A stretch of 64,000 nt of DNA from Antennarius striatus (Eukaryota; Chordata; Actinopteri; Lophiiformes; Antennariidae): the NCBI RefSeq assembly GCF_040054535.1, contig NC_090795.1:1103501-1167500 (forward strand), in the 5' to 3' direction. This document shows, in pieces, positions 39,601 to 64,000 of the stretch. How positions within the stretch are numbered: position 1 is the stretch's first letter; each line of letters opens with the position of its first letter. The position numbers and the translations under genes were made by a program. The notes beneath the pieces were generated by a model, which worked only from the letters and a program-made list of their open reading frames with translations, was not told the DNA's origin and did no database searches.

Positions 39601-40977
39601 TGTTGTTGTGCAGCTTGAGAACTTCCATCTTAATTAAGTCCTTGAAAACACAATCTTTCAGAACGGAAATGGAATTCTGTTGGAGGTACAACTTCCTGAG
39701 GTTCGTCATGTTGGTGAAATTGTGGCAACCGACTTCGCTGATTTTGTTACCGCTGAGATCCAGTTTGACAAGATAAGGCAGGACCTTCACGGCAGAGGGG
39801 ACGGACGAAAGTCGGTTATAACTCAAAGTCAAGCTCTGTAAACCCGAGACAGACGCAAAGGTATTGTCTTTGATGTCTTCTATGTCGTTCTTGGATAGAT
39901 CTAAGTCGGTGACGTTGACACACAGTTGGAACAAAGTCGGGTGTACGAACAAGAGTTTGTTGTGTTGCAGTTGGAGTTTAGACATGGTCGGGATGGTGCA
40001 GGAGATGTTGATTATCTCCGCTAGATTGTGCCGCATTCCGTTCATCTTCAGGAACGTCAGAGAGGAGTTGACGCTCCCCAGGAGTCTCCCCATGCCATCG
40101 ACGTCCAAGTTCAACTCGCTGATATCAAGACTCGACACTTGACTTAGAAAATTCTTGCTGCCCACCTTCAGTTTCATCTGTGTCTTTGTGCGAGTTTGTG
40201 CGAGGTAAAATGAGGTGAGGTTTGGAAAAATGTCCGACGTGACCCCAAAAAAAACCAGCGGGTTCTGCGACAAATCTAGGGAAGTGAGTGCCAGAGAGTC
40301 GTTCGTTATCATCCCCGATTGAAAGTCCTTTAAGTCGTTCTTCTTGAGCGATAAAACTCGTAGCTTTGGCAGCTGCTGTACTACAAAACGAACTTTTATT
40401 AAGTGTTGGAGTCTGTTGTTGGAGATGTCCAGAAATGTCAAGCTAGTCAGGGCCTTGAAACACGAGGACGCTAGCTGCCTGATACTATTCCCACATACTC
40501 TGAGCTCCGTCAGGTTGTTCAAACCATCGAAAAGATTGTCCTTAAGCCCACGAAGGTGATTATTATTCAGATTTAACCTCTTGAGAGAAGTCAGATTAGC
40601 AAATGCATAGGAATCTATCTGTGAAATCAAATTAAAGCTTAGATCTATTTGTTCCAAAACAGGCAAATTTGTGAAATCTGAGACTTTTATTTTGGAAATT
40701 TTGTTTGAAGACAAGTCGAAACCGGTCACCGTTGATGGGATATCATGAGGAATAAACCTGAGTCTCGGCTCAGTCCTGGAACATATGGCGTTATCCTCGC
40801 TGACTCGGCAAAATCGGAGTGAAAATCCTGCGACTGGAAAAAGAAAAGTGTCGAAATTTATCCAAAGGAAAACAAGCCTGAAAAACTTTGAGCCGGTTTT
40901 TGGTGTCCTTTTGTCTTTTTTCCCTCCAAAATCCATTCTGAAATCTTCATCCACCCAACGAGGAACCGCAGGTTCTC
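36608..40977 (-). CDS. Toll-like receptor, fish TLR11 group (TLR22/TLR23/TLR13-like)
   Basis: A pattern-recognition receptor signalling through a cytoplasmic TIR domain. Coding exons: 38410-40954 (5' UTR to about 40977, after TTCAG), 37445-37562 and 36608-36851; 2,907 nt, 968 aa, stop TGA at 36608-36610. The order is hydrophobic leader, about 25 leucine-rich repeats, LRR-CT ('NSFFCDCDNAWFIRWV'), a membrane segment 'FICFISTTCATILLLVASF' (about residues 750-775) and TIR. Box 1 is 'YDAFVSYNAHDEPWV', box 2 / BB loop 'HHRDFEPGKPIIDNI', box 3 'FWEKL'. Wording such as 'IYGSRKTICVISRRYLES' and 'FRLFDEQKDVLILVFLE' is typical of TLR22/23 of fish. The leader is preceded by about 25 hydrophilic residues. 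A strong acceptor (TTTTTCCAG) at about 40833 suggests an alternative in which the signal peptide lies on an upstream exon. Intact, with no frameshift. Confidence 0.95.
38038..38061. repeat. Telomere-like CCCTAA repeats
   Basis: AACCCTAACCCTAACCATGACCCTAACC-like sequence: three to four CCCTAA units, one disrupted. Too short to imply a chromosome fusion site. Confidence 0.8.
38116..38299. repeat. Foldback element, about 80-bp inverted arms
   Basis: The left arm at 38116-38196 and the right arm at 38222-38299 are roughly 85 percent reverse complements, separated by 25 bases containing AATAAA. Arm words include GAAGAAGCCTCTTGGATGAG and TTGATTTAAACAGCTTTG. The first resembles a motif widely dispersed in fish genomes (recollection, unverified). 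No transposase is present; it is probably a MITE-like or solo foldback. Confidence 0.75.
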
Positions 40978-41405
40978 CTGAAGATTAAACAAAGAGCGTT
41001 GACAGAATCAGCACCTGAACCAGAACCAGAACCAGAATTGCCTCTATCAAATTTCATTCAAATCCATTTTATTTTGCAATGTTAAAGAAAGAAAACAGAT
41101 TCAATTTAAGATTTCAATTTAAGTTCTGTAGCAGCTTTTAAAGGAGATCACACAAATAAATTAAGTTAAATTAAATCAAATTAAATTAAATTAAATTAAA
41201 AGACGGTCTGACACTAACTAGAAACATATTATTCGCTTTATGTAAATTAAACACAAAAATCGAGCCGGACGGAGGAAACATGTTCCTGAAATACGTTTAT
41301 CTATAGGTACATTTGAATTCTGCCAATCAAAACCTTCGGTGAAGTTGTGTATTTTTTGTGTAAACAGATAAACAAACATAGACGCTAACGGTTCCTGATA
41401 CTTAC

Positions 41406-41475
41406 AGCACCTCCAGCTGCTATTGATCCTCTGGTGTTCGAGATGTTCGATCTCCTTCTGTCTCCAGTCGTGACG
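41406..41475 (-). other. Possible 5' untranslated exon of the TLR gene
   Basis: On the coding strand a good donor (GTAAGTATC) ends a short segment about 430 bases upstream of the TLR exon at 40977, which itself begins after TTTAATCTTCAG. A non-coding first exon here would fit, but the 5' end cannot be fixed. Confidence 0.25.
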
Positions 41476-43079
41476 TGAGGAAGTAAAACCAAAGGAACGG
41501 TATAGTCTTGTTTCCTTCTCATCGTTGGTGACGTCTTCACTTTTTTTGTCCTATATTCATCTGTTTTGGAGAAAATTTTAGAAAAGGGAATAAACTATTT
41601 TTTAAAACTGCTCCAGGTCAGAACCAATCATAACCTCATGTCGAGTTTGTTGACCATAAATACATCTTAGATAAACGGTAATCACACAAACATTAAATCT
41701 GATTCCCCTTTCACTTCTTTTTTTTTTTTTTTTAATGCTTGTGGTTTGGGTGTTTTCCTCTTGGGTCTGACTTCCTCTTCTCCGGTCCTGGACCGGAGAA
41801 GAATTGACTGTCATTAGAAGAATTAACTGTCTCGATTCTAGAGCGCCCCCTAGGGGAACTACAACCACATTCACAATCTGATTGGACAAAAAATAACACA
41901 GGGATGTTTTAGTCTAACTAAAAGAGAAAATAAATGCAGATGTACGAGTTTGAGAAAACCAAGTACAGTTGGTTCATGTTTAAAAGTAAATAAGAAGCAA
42001 ACAACAAACGTAAACAGGCTTGTTTTTATGTCAGACTGGGAAACTTGAGTCCTGATCCTCAGTCGTTGGTTCCTTCTTTCAGTTCTGATGTTGTTTCAGT
42101 TCAGGATCTCGTCACAGTCTTGAGTTCCATTGGGTAAACCCCGTCTTGGTTAACGTCCGAAGTTTAATAAAACACAATTTAACGTAAAAATATGAGCAAA
42201 AAACCCAAGATTTTTATTAATTAACATGATATAGAATTTAACTGAAAACAAGTAATGAAAATCTTTATTGTTTTCCAGAAATCTGAACGTTTCTACTTCC
42301 TCTCCTGTCATTGGGGGATGTTTCCACTAGAGGTCAGTGAAGAGTCGAACATCAAGCCTGGCTTGAATAGTAGCGACGCTGCCCCCTATGGTTCCTGGTG
42401 GTACTGCACGGGTACGTCTGATTCGTTTTGTTTCAGAAAATGTGCACAAATATGGATGAAATAATCTGGATTAAAGGCTTCAGACGGTCAGAATAATTAA
42501 ACATTTAGTTTTGTTGGAGCTCGACCCGGTTCCACTTCTGAGCACTGGAGGGAATCGGTTCAGTTTTTTACATTTTTTTTACAAACATTTTTAATGAAAC
42601 CTTCAATGATAAAGTGTAAAACAGTCCTGAATCCACCCTTCCTGACTTGGTTGATGCAGAACCACTTGTCACCAGCAGAGGTCTCTGTTGGGCCTTCTAT
42701 ATCTTTTATATATTCATGTAGATATATTTTGCATATTTATTCGATATAAAACTGAATTAAATATATTTCAACATTTGTTTGTTTTCAGGACTTTTTCTAG
42801 CTGCTCCTGTTTTTTATCAATGCTTTCAAAAATAACAAAATCGAACGCAATTCTTCTGAATATTTAATCGATCCGTCCTCTTGCGCCCGGACCCTGTTAC
42901 CATGACGACGGCTTAGCTAAAAGTGCTAACTTTTCTCAGCGTTGCGAAAAAATCTTCACGTACCTGAGAGATGTAACGTCGTCCTGCACCAGCAGGGGGC
43001 GTGTCACTCCTAAAAAAAAAAGTTTACGGTTGGCGTCGTTTGGGGTTGTGCTGCCCCCTGGTGGTGGAAAAACACAGGT

Positions 43080-62886
<19,807 letters not shown>

Positions 62887-64000
62887 GTGAGTTCACGCCA
62901 CATCACACCTCCAGGTGTGAACGCTTAAAAAGAAAAAGACGGCGGGAAACTTTTCTTAAAGGAACAGTTCACCCCTAAATCAAATCAAGGCTAGCTGGCG
63001 CTAACGGGTCTTTACTCTTTAGCTGTAGTTTGTCCTGTTTGTGAGTCTAGCTTTACACACCAGACTAGAAATAGCTAGTCTATGTTTCTACGTTTCAATC
63101 TGCATAGGGATACATAAAAGAAATAGTCCCTATAGCAAAACCGTCTCCTGGCCTGTGGATTACCCTGAGTAATCAGGTCATGATTTCTGGAGCGACACAT
63201 TTAGCATCACCTAGTTTATGTCGCTGGAGGGTGTTATACATGAATAATACGTCTACTCAAGTGGGACGACGGTTTGCTGTCGGATCAGAAATACACTATT
63301 TAAAAAACACGACATGCGATGACAGACATTTGATGTCTGCCTGAGTACCAAACCACCCATTTGATCAATCACTATCAATCAGTTTGTATCTGTGTAGCCC
63401 TGGTTGGCTTTGTCTGGCTTTGATGCTAAATAAAGTTGGGTGTCATCTGCATAACGACGAACATTCCTAAATGTTCAATATTTTAATCAGGATACTGCAG
63501 AGAAACGCTTCCTCGACAAAACAATTATGAGCCAAAAATGTGTTTGACTTCAAAGCGAACTGTTCCTTCAAGACAAACATGTTAGCATAATTTCATTTTT
63601 GCAGGAACACATCACAATTTAGTGACCCTGATGCACAAACACTCACACATGCTGTGAAACGTCTTCTGTGCCGTCTCCTCGCCGTCTGTCTCACAGGATT
63701 TACACCGCCTGAGCGGCGGCCATGTTTGTGGGCGGGGTTTCTACCGTTTGTGTCTGTGTTACGTCCTCTGTGTGCGTGGGCGGGGCTTGTTCGTGTAGAG
63801 GCGTTTACGGAGGAGCTTCCATGTCTGTTCTGTCTGGCGTCTCTTAAAGGAATACACGTGTTTTTGTGAAATGTCAGTCGACATGAAAGTCGCCCACGTG
63901 ACCCCGGGCGACCTCATCCTTTACTGGCCCTTCATCGACACGGGGTGAGCGGGAAATGACTGAATTTTCATCGCTTTTAGCTTAAAAAGCTGAATAATTA
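62887..64000 (+). other. cnksr2 intron 23 (to window edge)
   Basis: About 1.1 kb after the last traced exon. The terminal cnksr2 exon is not recognised here. A stretch at 63440-63560 looks like dispersed-repeat sequence (no identification). A short coding-like segment near 63875-63947 is discussed under findings. Confidence 0.55.

Noticed and set aside
36608-40977. A specific name (TLR22, TLR23 or TLR13) for the receptor
   Set aside because: The TIR wording is shared by these fish receptors and I cannot build a tree here; only the TLR11-group level is safe.

Overview
The window is eukaryotic and almost certainly from a bony fish with a compact genome, probably a percomorph. The genes are split by short GT-AG introns. 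The gene content is vertebrate-specific: a laminin alpha chain, a CC chemokine, a fish-type Toll-like receptor, a protein 4.1 and a CNK scaffold. CA/GT microsatellites and minisatellites are very abundant. I see no prokaryotic feature, no CRISPR array, no tRNA or rRNA, and no intact transposon.

Layout. (1) 1-7628, plus strand: the 3' half of a protein 4.1 family gene, most likely epb41l3; its FERM domain lies to the left of the window. (2) 7629-10757: 3' flank and minisatellites. (3) 10758-32859, minus strand: a complete laminin alpha-1 gene (lama1). I traced 62 coding exons that sum to 9,225 nt (3,074 codons plus stop), all with compatible phases. (4) 34916-35581, plus strand: a four-exon CC chemokine with six cysteines. 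(5) 36608-40977, minus strand: a Toll-like receptor of the fish TLR11 group (TLR22/TLR23/TLR13-like) with two introns inside its TIR domain. (6) 43512 to the right edge, plus strand: cnksr2. I traced 23 exons (946 codons) covering SAM, CRIC, PDZ, PH and most of the C-terminal tail; the last exon or exons are beyond the window. Its 8.6-kb first intron is largely tandem repeat.

The 4.1 gene next to lama1 recalls the human 18p11 EPB41L3-LAMA1 neighbourhood (from memory), which supports both names. The chemokine and the TLR sit between the two large structural and scaffold genes. They are functionally related to each other (innate immunity) but not visibly to their neighbours. No operon-like logic applies; each gene has its own promoter region.

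The most unusual feature is the relation between tandem repeats and splice sites. In lama1 many arrays begin exactly at a donor or acceptor. At least four lama1 introns are a multiple of three long and stop-free. Two of these encode perfect tandem peptides (a heptapeptide and a pentapeptide), so retention would insert repeats into laminin EGF-like domains. Other points of interest are a 500-bp higher-order repeat in a 2.2-kb satellite, a perfect 28-bp-arm palindrome carrying AATAAA beside an alternative stop in cnksr2, a 27-bp-stem hairpin in cnksr2 intron 3, and a foldback element in the TLR gene. Exon borders were read by eye from splice consensus, frame and similarity to remembered vertebrate orthologues; no alignment or expression data were available.
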